DNA of 64,000 nt, from the NCBI GenBank assembly GCA_965247175.1, contig OZ252006.1:3658001-3722000 (forward strand), read 5' to 3'. Position numbers and translations under genes: made by a program. The notes beneath the pieces were generated by a model. That model did no database searches and was not told the DNA's origin. It saw only the letters and a list, made by a program, of their open reading frames with translations. Positions 27,548-37,766 of this stretch are shown here, in pieces (positions within the stretch are counted from its first letter, which is position 1; every line of letters begins with the position of its first letter). The stretch is from JANQMX01 sp965247175. GTDB lineage: Bacteria; Pseudomonadota; Alphaproteobacteria; Kiloniellales; DSM-21159.

Positions 27548-28435
27548 ATGGCGCGCACAGAAAGCGCAGAAGCGGTCAGGGCCGAACGGAGCTTTATTCG
27601 CTATTCTATGGGTCAGCCGCTGTTGTCGCGCGAGCGCGAACGCGAGCTGGCGATCGCCTGGCGGGAAGAGGGCGACAGCGAAGCTCTGCACCTCCTGACC
27701 CATAGCTATCTCCGGCTAGTCATCGCCATCGCGGCCAAGTTTCGCAACTACGGCCTGCCGATGAACGATCTGGTCCAAGAGGGCTCGATCGGGCTGATGC
27801 AGGCGGCCGAGCGCTTCGATCCCTACCGCGAAGTGCGTTTCTCCACCTACGCTTCGTGGTGGATCCGCTCCGCCATCCAGGATTTCGTCCTGCGCAACTG
27901 GTCGATCGTGCGCACCGGTACGACCGCCGCGCAGAAGTCGCTGTTCTTCAACCTGCGGCGCCTGCGTGCCCGCATCGAAGAGCAGTCGGGCCAGATGCTC
28001 GACGAGGAAGGCCGCCAGCGCATCGCCAGCGAACTCGCCGTCGACATCAACGATGTGCGCATGATGGAAGCGAGGCTGAGCGGCTCGGACCACTCTCTCA
28101 ACCTTGCCGTCGGCGAGGATGGGGAAGACGAGTGGCAGAGCTTCCTGCCGGACGAGCGCCCAGACCCGGAAGAGAATACGCGCCAGTCGCATGACGTGGC
28201 GGTGCGTCACGATTGCATCGCCCATGCTTTGGGCGAGCTGGACCATCGCGAGCGCATGATTATCGAGCAGCGGCGCCTGCGCGACGAAGGGGCCACGCTC
28301 GAAGAGCTCGGCCGCGAGCTGGGCGTCAGCAAGGAGCGCGTGCGGCAGCTCGAGCACCGGGCGCTCGGCAAGATGCGTGTGGCGATCGCCAGCCGCACCG
28401 AAGCGCCGCGGGATCTGCTCCTCGAGAACGCCTGA
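27548..28435 (+). CDS. rpoH: RNA polymerase sigma factor RpoH (sigma-32 family)
   Basis: 295 residues from the ATG at 27548. Region 2 is LRLVIAIAAKFRNYGLPMND with the core-binding and -10 recognition helix FSTYASWWIRSAIQDFVLRN. The RpoH box QKSLFFNLRRLR, specific for heat-shock sigma factors, follows. Region 4 is EELGRELGVSKERVRQLEHR. Alphaproteobacteria often carry two RpoH paralogues; only this one is in the window. htpG and htpX nearby are potential targets. Confidence 0.95.
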   Translation: MARTESAEAVRAERSFIRYSMGQPLLSRERERELAIAWREEGDSEALHLLTHSYLRLVIAIAAKFRNYGLPMNDLVQEGSIGLMQAAERFDPYREVRFSTYASWWIRSAIQDFVLRNWSIVRTGTTAAQKSLFFNLRRLRARIEEQSGQMLDEEGRQRIASELAVDINDVRMMEARLSGSDHSLNLAVGEDGEDEWQSFLPDERPDPEENTRQSHDVAVRHDCIAHALGELDHRERMIIEQRRLRDEGATLEELGRELGVSKERVRQLEHRALGKMRVAIASRTEAPRDLLLENA

Positions 28436-28450
28436 GCTTCTGCCGAAGGG

Positions 28451-29275
28451 TCAGTCGAGCAACGCGATCAGCCGGTGGTCGGTGATTTCGATCAGCGGGC
28501 CGTCCCTGTCCTGAACCCAGCCGCGCAGCAGCACGCGGCGGCCGGCCAGATCTTCGACCGTGCCGACCCTCTCTTCGAACAGGACACTGGCGCTTTCATC
28601 CAGGCGCACGGTGACATCGCTCTTCCAGTGGTTGCCGAAGTTGAGATAAGCACCGCGGCGCACCCGATTGGCGCTGACGATGCGCCCGATCATCACCTGA
28701 AAGCGGTCGCCTTCCACCTGCTCCGGCACTGCCGGGCGGATGCGGTAGTCGGGATGCGCCCAAAGCCCGCGCCCGTCGCGCCGTGCCAGGCCTTCGGCCA
28801 GAACTATGGCCTCGGCCAGGTCTGCCTCGTCGGGCAGCGAGACGAAACGGGCCTGCCCCTCCTGCAGCAAGACAGCCTGAAGCAGCCGCCCGTCGGCCAG
28901 GTAGGCGTGGCGGAGCAGGCGGCCGTAGCGGTCGCGGCCTTCGCCCTGCAGGGCGAGGCGCTGCCCGGCGACAAGGCGCGAGAGAGCTTGCCGCGCTTCC
29001 TCCGCCGGCAGCCAGGCACTGCCGGCTGCCAAGTGGAGCGGTGGCACGGGAGCCTCGATGTGGGCCAGGCGCACCTCGCGGCCATCGGCCAGAGTGAAGG
29101 CATGGCCCGAGTGCACCTCGGCCACCACGGCAGCAGCGGCGCTCTCGTCGGCCAAGCCGATGCCGGCACGCGATAGCAGCAGCACCCCCAATCCTATGCC
29201 CAAAGCACGACGCGATAGGGCTATGCGGCGCTTTCGCTTGATGACCGGAGCGCTACGGGGCAAAAGCTGAGCCAT
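28451..29275 (-). CDS. Secreted thermonuclease (SNase)-like domain protein
   Basis: 274 residues from the ATG at 29275, with AAAGAGGT upstream; an ATG at 29302 is possible. A basic n-region followed by IALSRRALGIGLGVLLLSRA acts as a signal or anchor. Residues about 55-165 resemble a staphylococcal nuclease OB fold (DGREVRLAHIEAP, then QGEGRDRYGRLLRHAYLADG), retaining the RDRYGR segment. The C-terminal 90 residues are an extra domain with FGNHWKSDVTV and LLRGWVQDRDG. Catalytic activity is unproven. Its start codon overlaps that of the divergent pip gene. Confidence 0.82.
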   Translation of the reverse strand: MAQLLPRSAPVIKRKRRIALSRRALGIGLGVLLLSRAGIGLADESAAAAVVAEVHSGHAFTLADGREVRLAHIEAPVPPLHLAAGSAWLPAEEARQALSRLVAGQRLALQGEGRDRYGRLLRHAYLADGRLLQAVLLQEGQARFVSLPDEADLAEAIVLAEGLARRDGRGLWAHPDYRIRPAVPEQVEGDRFQVMIGRIVSANRVRRGAYLNFGNHWKSDVTVRLDESASVLFEERVGTVEDLAGRRVLLRGWVQDRDGPLIEITDHRLIALLD

Positions 29276-30224
29276 GGCTCGTGCGGACCTCTTTCCAGCC
29301 ATCGAACCCTATCAACGCGGCACACTCGCCGTCGACTCGCGCCACACGCTCTATTGGGAGCAGGCTGGAGAGCGCGATGGCACGCCGATCGTGTTTCTGC
29401 ACGGCGGCCCGGGCGCCGGCGCCAACGCGGAGCACCGGCGCTTCTTCGACCCGCAGGGCTATCGCATCGTCGTCTTCGATCAGCGCGGGGCCGGGCGCTC
29501 GACACCCTTGGGCGACATCGACGGCAACACCACCCAGCACCTGATCGAGGATATGGAGCGGCTGCGCAGCCATCTCGGGCTCGATCGCTGGCACGTCTTC
29601 GGCGGTTCCTGGGGCTCGACCTTGGCGCTGGCCTACGCGCAAGCGCATCCTGAGCGGGTCAGCGCCCTCATCCTCAGAGGTATCTTCCTGTCGGGGGCCA
29701 GCGAGATTCACTGGTTCCTCTATGGCCTGCGCACCATCTTCCCGGAGCCATGGCAGCGCTTCGCCGGCTTCCTTCCCGAGGAAGAGCGCAGCGACATCCT
29801 GGACGGCTACTATCGGCGCCTGCTGGACCCCGACCCCGACGTCCATATGCCGGCGGCCCGCGCCTGGAGCACCTACGAGGGGGCCTGCTCGACCCTGCTG
29901 CCCAGCCCCGAGACGGTTGCCGCCTTCGGCGAGGACAAGATGGCCTTGGGCCTGGCGCGCATCGAGGCGCACTACTTCCGCCACCGCAGCTTCCTGGCGG
30001 AGAATCAGCTGCTCGACAATGTCGCGCGCATCAAGCGCATCCCGGCCGTCATCGTGCAGGGACGCTATGACATGGTCTGCCCGATCGTCACCGCCGATGC
30101 GCTGCATCGCGCCTGGCCCGAGGCCGAATACCGCATCGTCCCGGACGCCGGGCATTCGGCCATGGAACCGGGCGTGCGGCGCGCCCTGGTCGAGGCGACC
30201 GAGCGCTTCAAGACGCTGCCTTAG
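29274..30224 (+). CDS. pip: Proline iminopeptidase (alpha/beta hydrolase, S33)
   Basis: 316 residues. LFPAIEPYQRGTLAVDSRHT at the start and HGGPGAGANAEHRRFFDP (oxyanion-hole HGGPG) are diagnostic of prolyl iminopeptidase. The nucleophile elbow is GGSWGST, the acid follows in VQGRYDMVCP and the catalytic His is in DAGHSAMEPG. The enzyme removes N-terminal proline. The start codon lies in the palindrome CCATGG shared with the divergent SNase gene, so each gene's promoter must lie inside the other. The protease gene follows 4 bases after the stop. Confidence 0.96.
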   Translation: MARADLFPAIEPYQRGTLAVDSRHTLYWEQAGERDGTPIVFLHGGPGAGANAEHRRFFDPQGYRIVVFDQRGAGRSTPLGDIDGNTTQHLIEDMERLRSHLGLDRWHVFGGSWGSTLALAYAQAHPERVSALILRGIFLSGASEIHWFLYGLRTIFPEPWQRFAGFLPEEERSDILDGYYRRLLDPDPDVHMPAARAWSTYEGACSTLLPSPETVAAFGEDKMALGLARIEAHYFRHRSFLAENQLLDNVARIKRIPAVIVQGRYDMVCPIVTADALHRAWPEAEYRIVPDAGHSAMEPGVRRALVEATERFKTLP

Positions 30225-30228
30225 CTTG

Positions 30229-31020
30229 ATGAGCGCGTGGTTGGCCTGCTGCATCGCCCTGATGCTGCTCGCCGCTGCCGGTCAAGCCGAGGCGCGGCAG
30301 CAACTCGCCAACATCTTCTACGAGGACGACCGGCAAGCGCGGGAGCGTAGCCTGGACGGGGATTTTGCCGCCATTGGCGCCCTGCAGATCCTGGACGATG
30401 GCCGTTGGAGAGGGCGGGGCACCGCCATCCTGGTCTCCCCCTGTCACGTGCTGACGGCCCACCACATCGCTTTCGGCAGCGGCCGCACGCCGGGAGAGCC
30501 ACGCAGCTTCGCTTTCGGTCCGCCGCGCGACGGCGAGCCCTTCGGCGAGCGGGTGCGCGCCTTCGCCGTGATCTGGGGCAACCGGGATCGGCACGTTCAT
30601 GAGGACTGGGCGCTGCTTAGGCTCGACCCCTGCATCGGCGATAAGGTTGCCTGGTGGCCGCCGGTTTCCATGTCCGCCGAAGAGGTGGTCGCCCTGCCGG
30701 ACGGGGTCATGCTCGCCGGCCTTCCGAGCGATCGGGACATCGACCAGGTGTCCGTCGACCCCAGCTGCCGCGTGGTCGGCCAGGACAGGCGCCTGCCGTC
30801 GGCCTGGCTGCATGACTGCGCCACGCGCATCGGCGATTCGGGCGGGGCCCTGTTTCACATCGACGAAAGCGGAAAGCCCGCGCTGCTCGGCGTGGTTCAC
30901 GCCGAAGGCCAGCGCCGATCGGAGATTTTGACGGTCTGGACGCCCGCCCACAGCAACTTCGCAGTGCCGGTCGCCAACTTCATTGACCGAATTCATCCCT
31001 ACCTGGCGGGCGCCCAGTAA
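30229..31020 (+). CDS. Secreted trypsin-like serine protease
   Basis: 263 residues. A signal peptide (MSAWLACCIALMLLAAAGQA, cleavage near AEA) is followed by a trypsin domain. The triad is visible as LTAHHI (His79), HEDWALLRLD and GDSGGALFHID. Six cysteines may form disulphides, fitting a periplasmic or secreted enzyme. Substrate unknown. It starts four bases after the pip stop and is likely co-expressed with it; the MCP gene follows after a 170-base gap. Confidence 0.92.
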   Translation: MSAWLACCIALMLLAAAGQAEARQQLANIFYEDDRQARERSLDGDFAAIGALQILDDGRWRGRGTAILVSPCHVLTAHHIAFGSGRTPGEPRSFAFGPPRDGEPFGERVRAFAVIWGNRDRHVHEDWALLRLDPCIGDKVAWWPPVSMSAEEVVALPDGVMLAGLPSDRDIDQVSVDPSCRVVGQDRRLPSAWLHDCATRIGDSGGALFHIDESGKPALLGVVHAEGQRRSEILTVWTPAHSNFAVPVANFIDRIHPYLAGAQ

Positions 31021-31190
31021 GGGCCAGCCCGGCAGGCCGGAGGGCGGCATGCGGCAAAAAACACCCAGAAAGCGCTGTTACAGATAAAAATTATCACCTT
31101 AAGTGGATAATGCTCGCCATTAAGTGTCTCTTTAAACCGAAGTTCTAGTGTGAGGCCCGGTAACACACTGAAAACTAAGGTCTTACTGCG

Positions 31191-32888
31191 ATGCTCTCCG
31201 GCCTCAACGCGCGCTTCCACCTGTCCCATCGAATCTACAGTCTCGTCGCCCTGTCGGCCGTCACTCTGATTCTCCTGACCGGCTATATGCTGATGGAGAT
31301 GCGCGGCGATCTCGTTGCGCAGAAACAAGGGATGGTGCGCGCCGTTGTCGAGAGCGCCACCAGCGTCGCCGAGTCCTATCAGGCCCGCGCGGCGGCCGGC
31401 GAGATGAGCGAAGAGGAGGCGCAGCGCAGTGCCCTCGACGCCATCCGCAGCATGCGCTACGGCGACTCCGACTATCTCTGGGTCAATGACATGCAAAGCG
31501 CCATGGTCATGCACCCCATCAAGCCGGAGCTGAACGGCAAGGATCTGAGCACCCTGGAAGACCCCTCCGGCTTCCGCCTCTTCGAAGCCTTCGTCATCCT
31601 CGTACGGGCAGAAGGCTCCGGCTTCGTGTCCTACCTCTGGCCCAAGCCGGGTTTCGAGGAGCCGGTCGAGAAGGAGTCCTATGTCGCCGGCTTCGAGCCC
31701 TGGGGCTGGGTGATCGGCAGCGGCGTCTACATTGACGACATCAACACCCTCTTTTGGCATCGCGTGCAGTCCATCGGCGCCGTCGTCGGTCTGATCTTCA
31801 TCGGCATCATTGCCTTGTCGGTGATCGTCGCGCGCAGCATCACCGGGCCGGTTCAGGCCATGAGCGAATGCATGGGGCGCTTGGCCAACGGCGACCTCGA
31901 CGTCGACATTCCGGCGCGGGAGCGGACTGACCAACTCGGGGCCATGGCCGCTGCCGTCGGCGTGTTCAAAACCAACGCCCATGAGCGCCTGCGCCTGGAG
32001 AAAGAGCAGGAGGAGGCGGAAGCCCGCGCCGCCGCGGAGAAGCGCCAGGCCATGCTGGAGCTGGCCGACGGCTTCCAGGCCAGCGTCGAGGGTGTGGTCG
32101 ACTCAGTTTCCTCGGCAGCGACCGAGCTGAATGCCACCGCCGAGTCCATGTCCCAGATGGCGCAGCGCAACGAGTCGCAGTCCTCAGCCGCGTCTTCGGC
32201 CTCGGACCATGCCTCGAACAACGTTCAGGCCTTGGCGGCCGCGGCCGAAGAGCTGTCCTGCGCCATTCAGGAAATCAGCCGCCAAGTGACCCAGTCCACG
32301 GCCATGACCAAGGAAGCCGCCGACAATGCCCAGCGCACCAACGTCGAGGTAGAGGGCTTGGTCGAAGCGGCTTCGCGCATCAACGAGGTCATCAGCCTGA
32401 TCTCCGACATCGCCGAGCAGACCAACCTGCTGGCGCTCAACGCGACCATCGAGGCCGCGCGGGCCGGCGAGGCGGGCAAGGGCTTTGCCGTCGTCGCCTC
32501 CGAGGTCAAGAACCTGGCCAACCAGACCGCCAAAGCAACGGAAGACATCTCGCAGCAGATTCACGGCCTGCAGAGCGCCACCACCGGTGCCTGCGACGCC
32601 ATCCGTTCGATCGGCGAGATCATTTCCAAGGTCGACGAGGTCGCTGGCTCTATCGCCGCCGCGGTGGAAGAGCAGACCGTGGCGACGCAGGAGATTGCCC
32701 AGAACGTGCAGGAAGCCTCCGCCGGCGTCAGCGAAGTCTCGCAGAACCTGGTGGGTGTCGCCGAGGTGGCGTCGGAAACCGGCGGTGCCTCAGGCGAGGT
32801 CCTGCAGTCTGCGACCGAGCTCTCGCAACAGTCCACCGTGCTGCGCAACGAGATTGAGCGCTTCCTCAACACCGTGCGCGCGGCCTAG
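31191..32888 (+). CDS. Methyl-accepting chemotaxis protein with a single Cache domain
   Basis: 565 residues. TM1 is residues about 16-36 and TM2 about 191-211. The periplasmic part contains the sCache pattern YGDSDYLWVNDMQSAMVMHP with GFVSYLWPKPG and GWVIGSGVYIDDI. A HAMP domain follows (ARSITGPVQAMSECMGRL), then the signalling domain whose tip reads EQTNLLALNATIEAARAGE. It relays ligand binding to CheA; the ligand cannot be read. It is monocistronic here: the protease lies upstream after a gap with no clear flagellar-type promoter, and the bipartite palindrome lies downstream. Confidence 0.96.
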   Translation: MLSGLNARFHLSHRIYSLVALSAVTLILLTGYMLMEMRGDLVAQKQGMVRAVVESATSVAESYQARAAAGEMSEEEAQRSALDAIRSMRYGDSDYLWVNDMQSAMVMHPIKPELNGKDLSTLEDPSGFRLFEAFVILVRAEGSGFVSYLWPKPGFEEPVEKESYVAGFEPWGWVIGSGVYIDDINTLFWHRVQSIGAVVGLIFIGIIALSVIVARSITGPVQAMSECMGRLANGDLDVDIPARERTDQLGAMAAAVGVFKTNAHERLRLEKEQEEAEARAAAEKRQAMLELADGFQASVEGVVDSVSSAATELNATAESMSQMAQRNESQSSAASSASDHASNNVQALAAAAEELSCAIQEISRQVTQSTAMTKEAADNAQRTNVEVEGLVEAASRINEVISLISDIAEQTNLLALNATIEAARAGEAGKGFAVVASEVKNLANQTAKATEDISQQIHGLQSATTGACDAIRSIGEIISKVDEVAGSIAAAVEEQTVATQEIAQNVQEASAGVSEVSQNLVGVAEVASETGGASGEVLQSATELSQQSTVLRNEIERFLNTVRAA

Positions 32889-32941
32889 CAGCCTCACTGT
32901 CAGCATCAGGGTCGGGGGGCAGCCCCCGGCCCTTTTTGTTT

Positions 32942-33120
32942 GGCGCCTTACGGCGCTGCGCTGTTCCGTCCCACTCCCCCACCCGGCCACCCCACTGTCC
33001 ACAATTCCGTGGGCTCGCGAAGCGAGGTGCGCAGCAGGGGTGAGGGAGTGGGACGGAACAGCCCGGGCGCACCTCTGAACGTCTACAAAGAGCTTTCAAG
33101 GTGAAGGCGCGCCCAAGCAA
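32942..33120. repeat. Bipartite long-palindrome element, copy 3 (inverted orientation)
   Basis: GGCGCCTTACGGCGC opens it, then an inverted repeat with outer arms CTGTTCCGTCCCACTCCC (32961-32978) and its exact complement (33044-33061). The 65-base interior contains CCACCCCACTGTCCACAATT. GCGCACCTCTGAAC..GGTGAAGGCGCGCCC (33068-33112) is the partner hairpin, here on the right. Orientation is opposite to copies 1 and 2. It lies between the convergent MCP and histidine kinase genes. Confidence 0.87.
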
Positions 33121-33155
33121 GACTCCCGCAGGCGCGCCCCAGAAGGACCCGTCGC

Positions 33156-34994
<1,839 letters not shown>

Positions 34995-35449
34995 CAGTCT
35001 CTCCGGGCTCTCTCGGGAGCCTGCCCGTCGTCACTGCGCCTGCCCTGCGAATCGCTGCCCAGACCGATTGCCCCTTCTACCGCTCTAGACCTGCCACTCC
35101 TGGCGCTTCTTTGCCGGCTCGCGTGTTGCGCACCTCAGCGAGCCTTTCGGATTTCCCCGACCCACGGCGAGTTTCCGCTAAGCAAAATGAAGAAAGCGTT
35201 AAGGATGAAGGCTTTGTTAAACGAAACTAGGAAAAATCTGCCGGGTAAGGGTGAGGCTGTCGGGCCTGCGGCGCTATCTCCTGCCGCACTCTGAAGTTAT
35301 CCTTGGGTAAGCCGCGTAGCGGCAAGACTCGAGGACCTAGCGGCGGGCACGCTTCGTACTCGTGGCTGGGGTGACGGGCGACAGCGAAACGCTTCTGGTC
35401 CAGCGCGACAGCCTTCTCGCTGATCTCGCGTCAGATGTAGCCTCGGTGC
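34995..35449. other. Intergenic region with REP-like remnant and left direct repeat
   Basis: 455 bases. The stretch 35292-35378 (TTATCCTTGGGTAAGCCGCG to GGCTGGGGTGACGG) is a degenerate REP-like element. At 35403-35429 lies the left copy of a 27-bp direct repeat. A 34-codon open frame at 35187-35291 is too short to support. Confidence 0.55.
35403..35429. repeat. Left copy of 27-bp direct repeat flanking the accessory block
   Basis: GCGCGACAGCCTTCTCGCT at 35403-35421 recurs exactly at 38934-38952; extending to 27 bases gives 25 identities. The two copies lie 3.5 kb apart on either side of the lower-GC DUF2971/DUF3800 block, the right one 24 bases from tRNA-Arg. This resembles duplicated attachment-site flanks, but no integrase is present. 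Confidence 0.6.
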
Positions 35450-36430
35450 TTACCAGCTTGGCTCTGATCGAAACGGAATTGACGAAGTGACAAGTCGGTC
35501 CTTGAATTGTGGCTTGCCGATCAAATCAAGCATCCGTCCTATCGTACCATGGGCAAATTCGGAGGACGCCATGGGCCCGAGTAAGATAGTCGTGAGTAAG
35601 TTATCCATAGAAAGATCAGGAGCCGAGATGCCTTCGATGTGTTCGAGTTTTAGCTTGAGTTTAGGTTCGACGCGCCGCGGCCCGTTCACGTACCCAAGAC
35701 GCTCTTTCATTAGCTGCTTTCGATCGAGTTCACTGAAGTAGACGACCCTCCACTCCTTTTCTTCGCGGAAACCGGAGTGCTTCGTGAAGAGGGCTACTTG
35801 CTTCAGCCTGGTAAAATAAGCACCAGCGACCAAGTACAGTTCGTCGTCGGTAATATTTATTTCCCTAAGAAACCCTGCTACCCGCTCGGCTAAGGTGCCG
35901 AAGTAAGATAACTGCTGTTGGTAGGTGCCGTACCGAACACGATCAAGAACAAATGGACTTCCATCGACTAGTGTCAGCTTCGATGTATCAAAAACTAGAG
36001 CTGCTCCATTCCCATTACCACCGTATCCGCGCCACATCGAAAGTAGTCCGTCATTATCATTGCAATCGTGTTCTGAAAGGCAAAAGATATAGCTGTCTTT
36101 TAGATGATGTTTTTCGAAATCTATTTGGTATGCCCGGACTTGACTGTGAAATTTCTCGAATCGGTCTGTCGTTCTAAGAGATTTTTCCAATATCCTAGAA
36201 TTCTGCTGTAGTATTTGAAGGCCGCTATCTATCCCAAAATAGACTTCGTCGATATCATTCATAAGCAGCGGATGGGAGAACCAAATTTCTTCATTGGCCA
36301 GAATCTGCTCAAGCACCTGCATCGAAGTATAGTGGGCGAGATGGGGCCGCTGTCTTTGAATCTCTCCAAAGAACGGTGGGTCATCCTCCAGTGCATTCCA
36401 GATCTTCAGATACAGCTCGTCGCGAGTCAT
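35450..36430 (-). CDS. DUF2971 family protein
   Basis: 326 residues from the ATG at 36430; a GTG 15 codons upstream is possible. The DUF2971 pattern is visible: LAHYTSMQVLEQILANEEIW then FSHPLLMNDIDEVYFG (residues 31-66), FCLSEHDCNDNDGLLSMWRG and YGGNGNGAALVFD, and EEKEWRVVYF. The function of the family is not established. The base composition is clearly richer in A+T than the neighbouring operons, suggesting transfer. The DUF3800 gene lies 207 bases upstream on the same strand, and a second DUF2971 gene is divergent beyond it. Confidence 0.85.
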   Translation of the reverse strand: MTRDELYLKIWNALEDDPPFFGEIQRQRPHLAHYTSMQVLEQILANEEIWFSHPLLMNDIDEVYFGIDSGLQILQQNSRILEKSLRTTDRFEKFHSQVRAYQIDFEKHHLKDSYIFCLSEHDCNDNDGLLSMWRGYGGNGNGAALVFDTSKLTLVDGSPFVLDRVRYGTYQQQLSYFGTLAERVAGFLREINITDDELYLVAGAYFTRLKQVALFTKHSGFREEKEWRVVYFSELDRKQLMKERLGYVNGPRRVEPKLKLKLEHIEGISAPDLSMDNLLTTILLGPMASSEFAHGTIGRMLDLIGKPQFKDRLVTSSIPFRSEPSW

Positions 36431-36637
36431 CGCAAAACTCTGGGCTTCTGTGCTCGTGCACCTACCGGTAAGCACTAAGTCCTGGCGACACTAGGGGGTT
36501 GAGCCGATTCGCGGCGAGTCCGATGCGACAGCCAAGCTCGCTGCCAATTAGCAAGCAATTGCAGGCTGGAAGGCGCAACTGGTTCAGTTTGAAAAGTATG
36601 GCATTGAAAGACCGATCACCCGGCCAGAGGCAACATC

Positions 36638-37450
36638 TCAGTACTGTCGCTCGGCTGTGATGGGCTGGGCAGTTTCAATTCCTGACTCTCCCAGGAAATC
36701 CTTGAGTGCTTGGTACTGCTCCCGATAAGAGGGCGCTTTGATCACCTTCGGGCTGAACAGGAAACTCAGCTCAGAAATCGCTGCGCCATTATCCCGCCAA
36801 AACAAAGGCTCTAGAAGTCCCAGCAGCTTTCTTGCTGTCTGAAGTTGTTTTTCGACGTTCCGTGTATGTGCATTAATTGCAAAGCGAAGCGATCCGAGCA
36901 CGATGTCAACGATGCTGGGTAGGTGAGATTGGCCGACCGACGAGTAGTGAAAGCCGACTATTTTCGTGAGGCGTATCTCATGCGCATAGGGCATGCCCCG
37001 CACCCCAACTGAGAACTTCTCAGTTAAGTGAGCCTCAATCTGGTTCCCTTGGTCGTTGAACCGGTCAATAAGAACGAGGCCAGGGCCATTCCAGCGGTTT
37101 AGCAAGCAGTCGAAATGGAAGCACACCGCATTGATTCCGTTCCGTCGCGCTTCATCAGGACTCGTGGCTATGTCGTGCAGGATGACATAGACGATCAGCT
37201 TAGCACCGTGCGTCGTGGCAGCCTCTACCATCGCCTGCTTCAGCCTCAGGAACTCCTGGTGTGAGAGGCTGTCGGGGCCTGGATTGAACTTAAGCCGGAA
37301 ATCACGTGGCACTCCGGCGCGAGCCCTAATTTCGTCGATCGCCTGCGACAAAGCTAGGATGCGGTCAGATGCAATAGCCAACCCTCCGTAAATCAGAAAG
37401 TCGCCCTGCCGCTCTGACATGTTGCTCTCGTCGCAGTAGAGTACGTACAT
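36638..37450 (-). CDS. DUF3800 family protein (predicted RNase H-like)
   Basis: 270 residues. MYVLYCDESNMSERQGDFLI followed by YGGLAIA is the DUF3800 opening, with the acidic pair D7-E8. LVLIDRFNDQGNQIEAHLTE gives the second acidic strand, and SSVGQSHLPSIVDIVLGSLR the final Asp-containing helix. DUF3800 is considered RNase H-like by fold prediction; nuclease activity is inference. It sits between two DUF2971 genes in the lower-GC block. There is no strong ribosome site, but starting at MYVLYCDES agrees with the family. Confidence 0.85.
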   Translation of the reverse strand: MYVLYCDESNMSERQGDFLIYGGLAIASDRILALSQAIDEIRARAGVPRDFRLKFNPGPDSLSHQEFLRLKQAMVEAATTHGAKLIVYVILHDIATSPDEARRNGINAVCFHFDCLLNRWNGPGLVLIDRFNDQGNQIEAHLTEKFSVGVRGMPYAHEIRLTKIVGFHYSSVGQSHLPSIVDIVLGSLRFAINAHTRNVEKQLQTARKLLGLLEPLFWRDNGAAISELSFLFSPKVIKAPSYREQYQALKDFLGESGIETAQPITAERQY

Positions 37451-37766
37451 GCTTCTAGCTCGAACAATTGAAGGGTCAGCCGCAACACCGACTCGGCAAC
37501 AATGAAGTGCGCCTTCAGATCATCGAATGCTACTTCAGAAGAGTCTTGCGCGGCTGTGTTTCGAGCCTTCCGATGTCGGGAAATCTGAGTCTGTAGACAG
37601 CTTCGCGGCTCAAAAGATACTGACCCATATCGAACTGTCTCAGAAGTGAGTGTTCTAGTTCCAAGGCTTGTTTTGCAGTGTCCTAGGAGTCGGTTAGTCT
37701 CTATCAGTACTAGCACTCGTATCTGATGACTCTGGTGGACTGCTCTCTAGAATTCCCTTTGCAACT
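37451..37766. other. Divergent promoter region inside the accessory block
   Basis: 316 bases between the divergent DUF3800 and second DUF2971 genes. It is A+T-rich relative to the window. A 107-codon minus-strand frame overlaps the DUF3800 start (37393-37716) but has no recognisable similarity and poor composition. No repeat or hexamer pair stands out. Confidence 0.4.

Noticed and set aside
36490..36640. Protein-like plus-strand segment (KAQLVQFEKYGIERPI) upstream of the DUF2971 gene
   Set aside because: It is interrupted by a stop, has no start or recognisable family, and is too short to call a pseudogene, although it could be the remnant of an earlier gene.
37393..37716. 107-codon minus-strand frame overlapping the DUF3800 start
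   Set aside because: Composition is random-looking, with no ribosome site, and it conflicts with a family-supported start at 37450.
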